A program made the position numbers and the translations under genes. DNA of 64,000 nt, taken from positions 1,833,418 to 1,897,417 of the forward strand of contig NZ_FNHW01000001.1 in the NCBI RefSeq assembly GCF_900103485.1, read 5' to 3'. Shown here piece by piece: positions 27,710-38,005 of the stretch; position 1 is the first letter of the stretch; each line of letters opens with the position of its first letter. The stretch is from Fictibacillus solisalsi (lineage in GTDB: Bacteria > Bacillota > Bacilli > Bacillales > Fictibacillaceae). The notes under the pieces were generated by a model that saw only the letters and a list, made by a program, of their open reading frames with translations, did not search any database and was not told the DNA's origin.

Positions 27710-28360
27710 TCAAAGGATCATTTCATCCCTGGCCAATTCAACAAAGGCCTTGGTGACGTTCGTTTTTGTAATCCTGCCCACTACTTCATAGCCTTCGCCG
27801 GCCGAGGATTGCTTTACGACCGGAAGTCCGTCAATTTGCTTGTCAATCATGATTTGTGCCACATCGAGCAAATGGTCTTCCTTGAAACAAAACGTGATAT
27901 TCGGCATTCTGGTCATAATAATATTGATGGGAATGGCATTTAGTTCCTGTTTGCCCATACTTGCCCTCAGCAGATCTTTTCTTGAGACCACACCAACAAG
28001 ATGAGACTGTTTATTTACGATAAACAGTGTTCCTACGTCTTCGAGAAACATGGTACAGATCGCTTCATAAACCGTCGATGATTCTGAGACTACGACTGGA
28101 ATAGATGAAAATTCGTGGACCTGTATTTTTTTGATCTTCTCGGTCAATAGCTGCGATCCCGTTTTTCCCGTATAAAAATAGCCTACTCGCGGCCTGGCAT
28201 CCAAATAGCCAGCCATTGTCAGTATGGCAAGGTCCGGCCGCAGCGTGGCCCTCGTCAGGCTCAGACGGTCTGCTATGTGTTCCCCGGTTATTGGCCCATG
28301 ATCTTTTACGATCTGCACTATTGTTTCTTGCCTTTTATTGAGTTCGATTGTTCGCACCAC
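27710..28360 (-). CDS. ccpN: Gluconeogenesis repressor CcpN
   Basis: A 216-residue transcription factor: an N-terminal winged helix (residues 5-60, with [15 protein letters not shown] as recognition region) and two CBS domains (about 80-140 and 145-210) that sense adenine nucleotides. B. subtilis CcpN represses gapB and pckA on glucose. The start is one of two tandem GTG codons at 28360; no ATG is available and the AAGG is very close, so the start is uncertain. It is co-transcribed with ppsR. The glyQS genes that precede it in B. subtilis are absent here. Confidence 0.9.
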   Translation of the reverse strand: MVRTIELNKRQETIVQIVKDHGPITGEHIADRLSLTRATLRPDLAILTMAGYLDARPRVGYFYTGKTGSQLLTEKIKKIQVHEFSSIPVVVSESSTVYEAICTMFLEDVGTLFIVNKQSHLVGVVSRKDLLRASMGKQELNAIPINIIMTRMPNITFCFKEDHLLDVAQIMIDKQIDGLPVVKQSSAGEGYEVVGRITKTNVTKAFVELARDEMIL

Positions 28361-28442
28361 CTTAGCAAACTTTTAAATGTGTTATACTCTTAATTAAACA
28401 TTATATACTAATCAAGGGAGCAAACGAAACCATAATACAGGG

Positions 28443-29186
28443 TTATTCAAATTTATTCAATTGGTTGAGAAATTTCTTTGATTTAAAAACCATGCCTGAA
28501 TTTTCATCAATATATGTAGTCAGGACAAAACGGATCTGATCTTTTGTTTGTTTTTTTAACGATATATTCCCAAGACGATTCAGGTCAAAATGATAAAAAA
28601 GCCGGAGAAGCCTTGCTGCCGGCTGTAACAAAGGAATTCTGTTCGGATCCAAATGGCTGCATCTCTCACAAAGCAGGCCACCCTCCCGAATCGAAAAGGA
28701 AAACTGTCCTTCCGTTCGGCCGCAATTGGCGCAGTGATCCACCTGTGGGCCGATTCCGGCCTGCTGCAGCATTTTCATCTCAAAAATAAAGGTAATAACT
28801 TCAGGATCTGCTCCTTCGTCTAGTTGGTGAAGGGATTGCCACAGGTGCTCAAATAAATAAGGCTGAGGATTCTGCTCCTCAGTCACTTTATCCAAAAATT
28901 CAATCATATACGCACAATAGGCGGTTTTAAACAAATCTTCTTTTATTCCCCGAAATGAATCAATAATTTCTCCCTGATTAAGGGCACCAAGGCCTCTGCC
29001 CTGTTGATATACAAAATGACCGTATGTAAAAAGCTGCGCAACAGAAGAGAGGCGACTCTTAGGTTTCTTCGCCCCTCTTGCCATAACACCGATTTTACCT
29101 TTTTCCCGTGTAAAAAGAGTCAGAATGACATTTGTTTCACCATAATCCACTTTTCTGATGACAATTCCTTCAACCTTTTGCAGCAA
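28443..29186 (-). CDS. recO: DNA repair protein RecO
   Basis: A 247-residue recombination mediator of the RecFOR pathway, which loads RecA onto SSB-coated DNA. An N-terminal OB fold (residues 1-80, with DYGETNVILTLFTREKGKIG) precedes a helical domain with a zinc finger (CANCG near residue 147 and LLCERC near residue 165). The TTG at 29186 fits the family N-terminus and follows GGTGGTGG, so the longer frame is rejected. It lies 35 bases after yqzL. Confidence 0.95.
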   Translation of the reverse strand: MLQKVEGIVIRKVDYGETNVILTLFTREKGKIGVMARGAKKPKSRLSSVAQLFTYGHFVYQQGRGLGALNQGEIIDSFRGIKEDLFKTAYCAYMIEFLDKVTEEQNPQPYLFEHLWQSLHQLDEGADPEVITFIFEMKMLQQAGIGPQVDHCANCGRTEGQFSFSIREGGLLCERCSHLDPNRIPLLQPAARLLRLFYHFDLNRLGNISLKKQTKDQIRFVLTTYIDENSGMVFKSKKFLNQLNKFE

Positions 29187-29221
29187 GTTTACCACCACCA
29201 GGTTCTTTTAATGAAGGCTCC

Positions 29222-29365
29222 TTATTGGATGGGAGAGTCAATTGGTGCTTGAGGGTCCTCCTCATGTACCGTTCTCGCTGACATGTCTACTTCAAGTTCT
29301 TTAAACAACAAATAGGTATCGATACTGCCCGTTTCGCAAAATACCTTCCAGGTAAATTCTTTCAT
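29222..29365 (-). CDS. yqzL: Small protein YqzL
   Basis: A 47-residue open frame starting MKEFTWKVFCETGSID and ending PQAPIDSPIQ. AGGTGGAG lies seven bases before its ATG. B. subtilis encodes YqzL of the same length between era and recO, exactly the place found here, so the match is positional as well as by sequence. It has no membrane segment and one cysteine. Function is unknown. Confidence 0.85.
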   Translation of the reverse strand: MKEFTWKVFCETGSIDTYLLFKELEVDMSARTVHEEDPQAPIDSPIQ

Positions 29366-29461
29366 GGGAATGCTCCACCTTTCACGTTGTTTTTTAAAAC
29401 TCTCTCTTATCCTTAGGGTTGCCTTAAAACAAAAATTAAATGTGAAGGAAAATATGGAAGC

Positions 29462-30782
<1,321 letters not shown>

Positions 30783-30843
30783 TCATCCCTTATCCTACTG
30801 ATTGATTCAATGCTTCATCTATTTTAAGTTTACGTTTTGGCGT

Positions 30844-31209
30844 TTAAAAAAGATAGTGCAAGGCAGGTTTTACAAATAGCAGTAATCCGATTATAACAGC
30901 AATCAGCGAAAAAACCAAAACGGCACCCGCTGCCATGTCCTTGGCCTGCTTGGCCAAAGGGTGGAATTCCTCCGTAACAAGATCTACGACCCGTTCAAGA
31001 GCTGTATTGACGATCTCTAACGAAATGACTACTCCAATGACAATGAAAAGAATCGCAAATCGCACTTCAGAAAAGTCGAGCACATACGCAGCAATCAAAA
31101 CAACCAGGCTGATCAATAAGTGAATTTTAATATTTTGCTCCCCGGCAAAAGCGGTCTTTATGCCGGACCATGCAAATTTGAAACTTCGAAAAAACCGGCG
31201 GGCAGCCAT
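30844..31209 (-). CDS. dgkA: Undecaprenol/diacylglycerol kinase family protein
   Basis: A 121-residue membrane kinase with three membrane helices. It carries the family motif EIVNTALERVVDLVT near residue 65. In Gram-positives, including B. subtilis DgkA, this enzyme phosphorylates undecaprenol for cell-wall carrier recycling. The ATG is six bases after the ybeY stop and sits directly against its own GGAG. That is too close for normal initiation, so re-initiation by ribosomes finishing ybeY is likely. Confidence 0.93.
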   Translation of the reverse strand: MAARRFFRSFKFAWSGIKTAFAGEQNIKIHLLISLVVLIAAYVLDFSEVRFAILFIVIGVVISLEIVNTALERVVDLVTEEFHPLAKQAKDMAAGAVLVFSLIAVIIGLLLFVKPALHYLF

Positions 31210-31215
31210 CTCCTG

Positions 31216-31686
31216 TTATCTCGTCAGGCCATAGGCATTCAGGATTTCATCCTGCCTGCCAAACATGTGTTTTTCATCCTGCTCGTTTAGATGATCGTAG
31301 CCTAAAAGGTGAAGAAAACCATGTACCGCAAGGAAACCCATCTCCCTCATCAAGGAGTGCCCGTATTCGTCTGCCTGCTGCTTTGCAGTATCCACGGAGA
31401 TAATGATGTCTCCAAGAATCCTTGGCAGTTCGGCTCCTCTAATTTCAATCTCCCCCTCGCCCATTTCTTCCATGGCGAATGATATCACATCGGTTGGCCG
31501 GTCCTTGTCCCGGTATTGTCTATTGATTTCGTGTATCCTCTCATCGGATACGAACGTTAATGACAGCTCGGTTTTATCAGGCAGCTCCTCCATGGCAGCA
31601 GCATGATTGAGAAGATTCGTCAATTCCTCTACCTGTTTCGACGATACCTGATCAGTTTCGTCAGTAAAATCAATGTGTAAGCTCAT
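31216..31686 (-). CDS. ybeY: Endoribonuclease YbeY (rRNA maturation factor)
   Basis: A 156-residue zinc-dependent single-strand RNase involved in 16S rRNA processing and ribosome quality control. The metal motif [11 protein letters not shown] near residue 120 matches the family HxxxHxxxxxH, and the [12 protein letters not shown] stretch near residue 63 is also typical. Its ATG directly abuts the pgpH stop (TAAATG). It lies in the pgpH-ybeY-dgkA-cdd-era series. Confidence 0.97.
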   Translation of the reverse strand: MSLHIDFTDETDQVSSKQVEELTNLLNHAAAMEELPDKTELSLTFVSDERIHEINRQYRDKDRPTDVISFAMEEMGEGEIEIRGAELPRILGDIIISVDTAKQQADEYGHSLMREMGFLAVHGFLHLLGYDHLNEQDEKHMFGRQDEILNAYGLTR

Positions 31687-33825
31687 TTATAAATCCACCT
31701 TCTTTTTAATTTGCTGCTCGGGATATTCAATCCTCGAATGGAAGATACCGTTCAATGTCTGGCTTAGCGTTTTGGCGACGGTATCCAATTGTTTAAAGGT
31801 CAGTTCGCATTCGTCAAACTGGCCATCCTCCAGCCGGTCTGTGATGATTTTGCGAATAATGGAGTCTATTTTAACCGGTGTTGGCTTAGATAACGAACGC
31901 ACCGCTGCTTCGACACTGTCTGCAATCCCCACAACAGCAGATTCCTTTGATTGCGCTTTTGGCCCCGGGTACCTGAAATCCGATTCCGGAATATCTTTTT
32001 CGCTCTGTTCCGTTGCCTTATGGTAAAAGTATTGAAGCAGCGTAGTTCCATGGTGCTGTTCGGCAATATCTATAATTTCTGCCGGCAAGTTATATTCTTT
32101 CAACAACTCCGATCCATCATACGGATGCGCAATAATGATGGTCTTGCTCAGCTGTGGAGTTAATTTATCATGCGGGTTTTCCATATTCATCTGATTTTCA
32201 ATAAAAAAGTGAGGCCTTTTTGTTTTTCCCAGATCGTGATAATATGAGCCCACCCTTGCAAGCAACCCGTTCGCACCGATAGATTCACATCCTGCTTCGG
32301 CCAGGTTGGCAACCATTACGGAATGATGATACGTCCCCGGCGCTTCAAGCAAAAGCTTGCGCAGAAGGGGGTGATTCGGATTTGAGAGTTCAATCAGCCG
32401 GGTTGTGGATAACACACCGAACCATGATTCAAATACAGGCATCAGTCCCAACGCAAGCACAGATGCCAAAAATCCCGAAATAAAACCAAAACCAATCTCC
32501 AGTCCGATTTGTACGGGTGAATATTTTCCGTTTTGGAGCAGGAGAATGATCAGGATTGATACAACATTAATAAACGAAACGAGTAGCCCCGCTTTCAGTA
32601 TCCGTGATTTCAAATGGCGCTTGCCCAGATAAATAACACCTGCAATACAACCCAGCAGTACATAGATTCCTAACGGAAAGTTAAATGTACCAGTAGATCC
32701 TTCATTAAACATCAATGTGGCGCACAGCGCAAATAAAACACTTGAAAGTATGGCTGTAAATTCGTCCAGAAGCATTTTGATCATCATGGCTCCCGCTGCA
32801 ATAGGAACGATAAAAAAGATACCTGTAATCTCCATTTTGTCAATAAAGCTTGTCAGTTTCATTACCAGGAGGGAAAAAGCCATCAGGATGATATATAGGA
32901 GAATCTGCTTCCTTTTGCTGCTCTCTTTGGCAGCAAAAGAATCCCTTATTAAATAATACAAGCCTATAACGAGGATAAGAACAAAAAGGAGCAATCCAAC
33001 ATAAGGATACACCGCAACTTCTTTATCCAGCAGGCCGACGAGCTTTAACTGTTTAAATTTTTCAGGCGTTATGACATCGCCCTCTCTTACGATGATTTCC
33101 CCTTCTTTAATCTCCACAGGCTCTGCTTCATCAATGGCTTTTTGCTTGGCAAGTTTCGTTTTATCCACATCAAGCAGATAATTGGAAACAATATTGCTTC
33201 TCGTCAGTTCGATTACTGCACTTTTTAACGAAGAAGAAAAGTTGGAATTTTGCTGAATATTATCTTCCGCCCGGTCGCGAAAAAATTCGAGTTGGTCCAC
33301 TCTGATTTTATTTTTCAGCGTGTCGTTGATAACCGAACTGGCCAAATCTCTTGCTGAACGCAATTCGGAAGGAGATGCATTAAACAGAGCGGTATAAGCT
33401 TCGGGAGAAATTTGATTGTTGCCAACCATGCCCTTGATTTGATCGATTTTCTGATCAAGTGTAAGTGATTCTTTGTCCTTGTCCTTTTTTTCCGCTTCGT
33501 TAATCTTTTCAATGGCCTTAAAGATTTCATTTGATTTTTCAGCTTGTTTGAGCGGACTGTCTTCATCATAAGAATAGAGATTTTCCACCTTATCCGCGGC
33601 ATCCTTTTGCTTTTTTAGCGTTTCTTCCTTCATTTCAATGGTAATCGGTGATTGGATGTCCCGAGGAGAGATGGAATACGGCTCAGCATCCACCGTATCA
33701 GGTGTGACATTGCTTAATAAAGTCGAATAAATAATCACTGCCAAGAATCCAAAGAGCAGGATTGACCAACTTTTAGGTGAGTTCTTCCTTTTAAACTTTA
33801 ACCGTTTTATCACATTATTGCTCAT
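31687..33825 (-). CDS. pgpH: 7TM-HD family cyclic-di-AMP phosphodiesterase PgpH
   Basis: A 712-residue protein with an N-terminal anchor, an extracytoplasmic 7TMR-HDED domain (to about residue 270), seven membrane helices (about 275-480) and a cytoplasmic HD domain. Metal ligands lie in GTYHHSVMVANLAEAG near residue 495, YYHDLGKTKRPHFF near residue 526 and EQHHGT. Family members hydrolyse c-di-AMP. B. subtilis YqfF (PgpH) has the same length and neighbours. The ATG at 33825 is chosen over the GTG one codon before; the GGGGG ribosome site is modest. Confidence 0.94.
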   Translation of the reverse strand: MSNNVIKRLKFKRKNSPKSWSILLFGFLAVIIYSTLLSNVTPDTVDAEPYSISPRDIQSPITIEMKEETLKKQKDAADKVENLYSYDEDSPLKQAEKSNEIFKAIEKINEAEKKDKDKESLTLDQKIDQIKGMVGNNQISPEAYTALFNASPSELRSARDLASSVINDTLKNKIRVDQLEFFRDRAEDNIQQNSNFSSSLKSAVIELTRSNIVSNYLLDVDKTKLAKQKAIDEAEPVEIKEGEIIVREGDVITPEKFKQLKLVGLLDKEVAVYPYVGLLLFVLILVIGLYYLIRDSFAAKESSKRKQILLYIILMAFSLLVMKLTSFIDKMEITGIFFIVPIAAGAMMIKMLLDEFTAILSSVLFALCATLMFNEGSTGTFNFPLGIYVLLGCIAGVIYLGKRHLKSRILKAGLLVSFINVVSILIILLLQNGKYSPVQIGLEIGFGFISGFLASVLALGLMPVFESWFGVLSTTRLIELSNPNHPLLRKLLLEAPGTYHHSVMVANLAEAGCESIGANGLLARVGSYYHDLGKTKRPHFFIENQMNMENPHDKLTPQLSKTIIIAHPYDGSELLKEYNLPAEIIDIAEQHHGTTLLQYFYHKATEQSEKDIPESDFRYPGPKAQSKESAVVGIADSVEAAVRSLSKPTPVKIDSIIRKIITDRLEDGQFDECELTFKQLDTVAKTLSQTLNGIFHSRIEYPEQQIKKKVDL

Positions 33826-33920
33826 CACATTCAGCCCCCGCCTGTCACTGCTTTGTATCTACATATTAACAAAAACTGGACAGAGAAGGTATAGCTGAAT
33901 TGCAAGTGTTTTTTCTCTGC

Positions 33921-33971
33921 AAAAAAGAAGAAGCCTCAGGTTTTCTTTTTAAAAAACCTGCTGCTTCTTCT
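33921..33971 (-). terminator. Terminator after phoH
   Basis: A hairpin of paired AGAAGAAGC and CAGGTTTT blocks with a small interior mismatch (33926-33971) is followed by TTTTTTG on the minus strand. It overlaps the phoH stop and separates phoH from pgpH. Confidence 0.85.
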
Positions 33972-34938
33972 ACTTGCCTCCCTCGTTCTTTTCGTAGGCC
34001 GAAATGATGCGCTGAACTAACGGGTGTCTTACCACATCAAGCTGTTTTAAGAAAATAAACTGTACGCCCGGAACACCGTTCAAGGTGCGTTCTGCCACTT
34101 TTAACCCTGATTCTTTCCCTCTTGGGAGGTCAATTTGTGTTAAATCGCCGGTAATGACCATTCTTGAGCCAAAACCAAGGCGTGTCAGAAACATTTTCAT
34201 CTGTTCGGGAGAGGTATTTTGAGCTTCATCAAGAATGACAAAGCATTCATCGAGCGTTCTTCCCCTCATATAGGCGAGCGGCGCAATTTCGATGGTACCT
34301 CTTTCAATCAGACGTTCTGTATGTTCCATTCCCAACAAATCGTGAAGAGCATCATACAGCGGACGCAAATAGGGGTCGACCTTTTCTTTCAGGTCGCCGG
34401 GAAGAAAGCCAAGGCTTTCACCAGCTTCAACTGCCGGCCTTGTCAAAACAATCTTTTTGATTTTCCCTTCTTTCAAGGCAGCTACTGCCATGACCACAGC
34501 CAAGTAGGTTTTTCCTGTACCGGCAGGGCCAATCCCAAAGACCAGGTCCCCTTTTTTCATCGCTGTTACATAATGACGCTGACCAAGTGTTTTTACTCTG
34601 ATTGGTTTGCCTTTTACGTTGGTTGTAATCTCCTGCTGATACAATTCAGTGATTTCATCGAGCATTTCCCGTTCTGCCAGCTGAACAGCATAAACAATGT
34701 CTCGTTCGGAAATATGAATTCCTTTTCGGATCAATCCCAGAAGCACAATCAGCACATCTTCCACCTTTTGAACGGCATCATCCGCTCCGGTAACCGATAT
34801 GTCTTCACCTCTTGTGACAATGGTAACTGAAAGCTTATCTTCGATAATATTCAGAAAAGCATCGTTCGGTCCGAAAAGCGCCAGGGCCTCTCCCTGATCT
34901 TCTAGTTGTAATCGCTGTAATTTAGTGGTTTCTGACAA
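33970..34938 (-). CDS. phoH: PhoH-family ATPase
   Basis: A 322-residue P-loop ATPase. A short KH-like N-terminal region (to about residue 110) precedes the ATPase core with GPAGTGKTYLAV near residue 128 and CFVILDEAQNTSPEQ near residue 225. The family is linked to RNA metabolism and phosphate stress, but its exact role is unsettled. Start is TTG at 34938, with AAGGAGA upstream inside the end of yqfD; the two genes are only five bases apart. B. subtilis phoH (yqfE) also follows yqfD. Confidence 0.93.
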   Translation of the reverse strand: MSETTKLQRLQLEDQGEALALFGPNDAFLNIIEDKLSVTIVTRGEDISVTGADDAVQKVEDVLIVLLGLIRKGIHISERDIVYAVQLAEREMLDEITELYQQEITTNVKGKPIRVKTLGQRHYVTAMKKGDLVFGIGPAGTGKTYLAVVMAVAALKEGKIKKIVLTRPAVEAGESLGFLPGDLKEKVDPYLRPLYDALHDLLGMEHTERLIERGTIEIAPLAYMRGRTLDECFVILDEAQNTSPEQMKMFLTRLGFGSRMVITGDLTQIDLPRGKESGLKVAERTLNGVPGVQFIFLKQLDVVRHPLVQRIISAYEKNEGGK

Positions 34939-34943
34939 ACTAC

Positions 34944-36137
34944 TCAGTCTCCTTGTTGGATAAGTATAGGTTGTTCAGATGCAATATTTTCAATTACCTG
35001 GTAGTGCATCGATAAATTTACTTTACCATTTGAAACGGACTGGCGCAAAACTTTTTCTCCCTTAATTTTTGCGTCATGTGACAGCAGTTTCCTTACTTCT
35101 TTCTTGGCCATTGCTTTCCCTGCCTGGATGGCTTGGGATCTTGTATACACCCGTTTCACGCCATCCGTTTCCCTGATTTCCTTCTTAATATAGGAAACCG
35201 GCAGTGACCATTTCCAAAACTTCAGAGGAGTTTCATTTTTGCTGACCACTTGTGTTTTATATTCCCCGTCATTCCATCCCCAAATTGGAATATTAAGACC
35301 AAACAGGTTGATTTTATGCTGTGTTACCATGTTTCCAGTAAAGGTTTGAAAATTCGTTTTTAGCGGAACCGTCACACTTGTTGTATACCATGTTTCCCCC
35401 CAGACAATTCCCTTGGCCGGAACAAGCTTGGTTTTCCCTTCCTTTCCGATATACCCGGATACGAGGAGACTGCCTTTATACACAAACTGATGCGGGGAAA
35501 CCACGGGTTGTCCTTTTTCAACGAACATATCATAAATCACCGCATCCTTTTTGGCCACCAGATGCTTTGGTGATGACGTTTCTTTTCGTTTGGGAATCTC
35601 CTTTTCTACAACCTGAAAGTTATAGGTTGTCCCGTTCAGACTGACTCCGATCCAGGTGACATTGTCCATGGCGTTGGTCAGCCGCTGCTGTAGCTGTCTG
35701 ACATTGGGGAGAAGGAAGATAAACTTGCCTTTTTTAATCCCCATATCTTTTGCCGCTTTGAGAAGCTGGTATTCTGTTTTAGGATTTGCTCCTGTCACAT
35801 TAATATTCCAAACCATATTGGATAGAAGAAATAAAACAACAAAAAAACCTGCAAGACCAAGCAAGAGGCCGTTCCTTTTCCACATCCTGGCTGCCCAAAA
35901 CGGCAGACCGTTCTTCTCGATCACGCGAAACTTACACCTTGTTTGCTTCATAAGCGGCCGTACTTCGTTCATATTTTTCGTATAAAGGCAGGCGGACACT
36001 GATCCCTCCCCTGTCCGTTCGATGTTCCAGATTGCGATCCCCTGAGCCAGGCATTCATTAATGAAACTTTCCAGATCATCGCCTCTCAATTCAATTTTAA
36101 CATAACTGTTTATCGGCTCCAGCCAGTCCTTTTTCAT
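34944..36137 (-). CDS. yqfD: Sporulation protein YqfD
   Basis: A 397-residue sporulation membrane protein. A cytoplasmic N-terminus (about residues 1-85) is followed by one membrane helix (about 91-112) and a large extracytoplasmic domain with a FtsQ/POTRA-like start (NINVTGANPKTEYQLLKAAK). It is expressed in the mother cell under sigma-E in B. subtilis and is conserved only in spore formers. It is second in a yqfC-yqfD pair, 21 bases after yqfC. Confidence 0.93.
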   Translation of the reverse strand: MKKDWLEPINSYVKIELRGDDLESFINECLAQGIAIWNIERTGEGSVSACLYTKNMNEVRPLMKQTRCKFRVIEKNGLPFWAARMWKRNGLLLGLAGFFVVLFLLSNMVWNINVTGANPKTEYQLLKAAKDMGIKKGKFIFLLPNVRQLQQRLTNAMDNVTWIGVSLNGTTYNFQVVEKEIPKRKETSSPKHLVAKKDAVIYDMFVEKGQPVVSPHQFVYKGSLLVSGYIGKEGKTKLVPAKGIVWGETWYTTSVTVPLKTNFQTFTGNMVTQHKINLFGLNIPIWGWNDGEYKTQVVSKNETPLKFWKWSLPVSYIKKEIRETDGVKRVYTRSQAIQAGKAMAKKEVRKLLSHDAKIKGEKVLRQSVSNGKVNLSMHYQVIENIASEQPILIQQGD

Positions 36138-36158
36138 AGCGGCCTCCCGTACTGGTTT

Positions 36159-36443
36159 TTATGTGGATTTGTCATAATAGACCCCTTCAATGGTGCCTTC
36201 AAGCAATATTTCTTCGGGAAGAATGGTTTTGATTACAAAATCCTGACCTTTGATCACAAGGTGTCCCTGTTTTAATCGAAGCTTTAGTTCTTCCCTCGAA
36301 AAAGCCATAACTCCTCTGTGATTCTCTATATAGATATGTAACTGGCCAATCATTGTAATGCGGGGCAAATCCATCATGGCATCCGCTGGGAGATCAAGTT
36401 TTTCCACTAACCATTTTGTTACTTGCTGTCTCCACTTTGCCAT
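36159..36443 (-). CDS. yqfC: Sporulation protein YqfC
   Basis: A 94-residue YabP/YqfC-family protein, recognised by ITMIGQLHIYIENHRGVM near residue 30 and VIKGQDFVIKTIL near residue 64. The family is conserved in spore formers. GAGGGGTG lies six bases before the ATG at 36443; the longer frame is rejected. A sigma-E-like promoter precedes it, and a terminator separates it from yqfB. Confidence 0.92.
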   Translation of the reverse strand: MAKWRQQVTKWLVEKLDLPADAMMDLPRITMIGQLHIYIENHRGVMAFSREELKLRLKQGHLVIKGQDFVIKTILPEEILLEGTIEGVYYDKST

Positions 36444-36464
36444 CAGCAACACCCCTCTCATCTC

Positions 36465-36495
36465 ATTTTTATGAAAGGATGGGATAAACTATCAC
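36465..36495 (-). promoter_or_regulatory. Possible sigma-E promoter of yqfC-yqfD
   Basis: Minus-strand GATAGT, then 14 bases, then CATAAAAAT resembles the sigma-E pattern (ATA-type -35, 14-base spacer, CATAcAnT-like -10). It lies just past the yqfB terminator. The -10 match is imperfect. Confidence 0.4.
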
Positions 36496-36504
36496 CATAA
36501 ATTT

Positions 36505-36534
36505 AAAAAAGGACCGCATAAGATGCAGTCCCTT
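36505..36534 (-). terminator. Terminator of the nfeD-floA-yqfB operon
   Basis: A stem with two wobble pairs (GGGACTGCAT with ATGCGGTCCT) is followed on the minus strand by TTTTTTAAATTT, 18 bases after the yqfB stop. Confidence 0.82.
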
Positions 36535-36551
36535 TGACACATGGTTCTTCT

Positions 36552-36992
36552 TCATTTTTTTCTGTGAAACGGCTGATGAGCTCTTGGCTTGCCAAGAATC
36601 TCCGACCAAATGATTCCTTCCACAATGTTCTCCTTCTTGACAGCAAAAGAAACAATTTCTTCACTGCGGTCTTTGTACCTGTTGTTAGGTGACATAACAG
36701 ACGCAGAAGAAGCCCGCGGTTTTCCCTGAATGTTTTGATACCTTTCGTGCATCGTAGAAGCAGATGATGCTTTTGACCTTTCGTTCTTTGTGGTTTCTTG
36801 TACTTTGGCTTTCTTGGCAGTTGCAACATCCGAAGGGTCAGCTGTTCTCCTTTGGACCCGCCGTTTTTGCTGAGGATCACTTTGCTGCGTCAGACTTCTT
36901 TTAATCAATCCATACAGTCCAACCACCACAAAAATGATAAATGGAAGCAAATCACCGATGGCATCGAAAAGATGATTGATAAGGATATCCAT
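36552..36992 (-). CDS. YqfB-position membrane-anchored basic protein
   Basis: A 146-residue protein with one N-terminal hydrophobic segment (about residues 13-30) and a long hydrophilic, Lys/Arg/Ser-rich tail of low complexity. I recognise no domain. Its ATG shares one base with the floA stop (TAATG), so the two are translationally coupled. The position corresponds to B. subtilis yqfB, between yqfA (floA) and yqfC. A link to the flotillin membrane domains is plausible from context only. Confidence 0.7.
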   Translation of the reverse strand: MDILINHLFDAIGDLLPFIIFVVVGLYGLIKRSLTQQSDPQQKRRVQRRTADPSDVATAKKAKVQETTKNERSKASSASTMHERYQNIQGKPRASSASVMSPNNRYKDRSEEIVSFAVKKENIVEGIIWSEILGKPRAHQPFHRKK

Positions 36993-38005
36993 TATTTCTT
37001 CCCTTTAGTACCAGGCAAATCATCCTCACCCAATGAAGGATTCGCTTGTTTTCCAATCGATTCTCTCATATTTGTATCCGCAATCACGTTGGTCAAATTA
37101 GCGTAATCAAGGACACCCATATTTCCTGAACGAAGTGCCTCGGCCATCGCAAGTGGAACCTCAGCCTCTGCTTCCACTACTTTCGCACGCATTTCCTGAA
37201 CTTTGGCGAGCATTTCCTGTTCATTGGCAACTGCCATTGCTCTTCGTTCTTCCGCTTTCGCCTGAGCAATGTTTTTATCAGCCATCGCCTGGTCGGTCTG
37301 CAGAGCTGCCCCAATATTCTTGCCGATATCGATATCTGCAATATCGATAGACAGGATTTCAAACGCAGTTCCGGAATCCAGCCCTTTGGACAACACTGTT
37401 TGGGATATGGTATCCGGGTTTTCAAGGACTTTCTTGTGATTTTCGCTCGAACCGATCGTGGAAACAATTCCTTCCCCTACACGGGCGATGACCGTTTCTT
37501 CTCCGGCGCCCCCTACCAGGCGTTCAATATTCGCTCTAACGGTTATTCTCGCCTTTGCTTTTACTTCAATGCCATCCAGTGCCACACCGGCAATAAAAGG
37601 CGTTTCAATAACTTTGGGATTAACACTCATCTGTACGGCTTCAAGGACGTCTCTCCCAGCTAAATCAATAGCAGCAGACCGTTCGAAGCTCAATTCAATA
37701 TTGGCTCTGTGTGCGGCAATCAGAGCGTTTACAACACGGTCTACATTTCCCCCCGCTAAATAATGGCTTTCGAGCTGGTTGGTCGTAAGGTTTAACCCAG
37801 CTTTTTGGGCCTTGATCAACGGATTAATGACCCTTGAGGGGATAACACGTCTTAAGCGCATGCCGATCAATGTAAAAATACCCACCCTTACTCCTGCTGC
37901 AAGTGCTGAAATCCAAAGAGCAACCGGCACAAACGTGAATAGAACCGCAAGCACGATAATAATAACACCAATTAAAACAAGCGTGGCGATGGAACCTGAA
38001 AACAT
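36992..38005 (-). CDS. floA: Flotillin-like protein FloA
   Basis: A 337-residue membrane scaffold protein of the YqfA/FloA family. A hydrophobic N-terminal membrane segment (residues 4-48) is followed by an SPFH-like core and a Glu/Ala-rich coiled-coil region (about 235-295). FloA organises functional membrane microdomains in B. subtilis. AAAGGAGGAG precedes the ATG within the last codons of nfeD, whose TAA directly abuts the start (TAAATG). This tight NfeD-FloA-YqfB coupling suggests a complex. Confidence 0.95.
   Translation of the reverse strand: MFSGSIATLVLIGVIIIVLAVLFTFVPVALWISALAAGVRVGIFTLIGMRLRRVIPSRVINPLIKAQKAGLNLTTNQLESHYLAGGNVDRVVNALIAAHRANIELSFERSAAIDLAGRDVLEAVQMSVNPKVIETPFIAGVALDGIEVKAKARITVRANIERLVGGAGEETVIARVGEGIVSTIGSSENHKKVLENPDTISQTVLSKGLDSGTAFEILSIDIADIDIGKNIGAALQTDQAMADKNIAQAKAEERRAMAVANEQEMLAKVQEMRAKVVEAEAEVPLAMAEALRSGNMGVLDYANLTNVIADTNMRESIGKQANPSLGEDDLPGTKGKK

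Noticed and set aside
34219-34830. 203-codon frame on the plus strand
   Set aside because: It lies antisense within phoH, whose protein has all expected motifs, and shows no recognisable domain.
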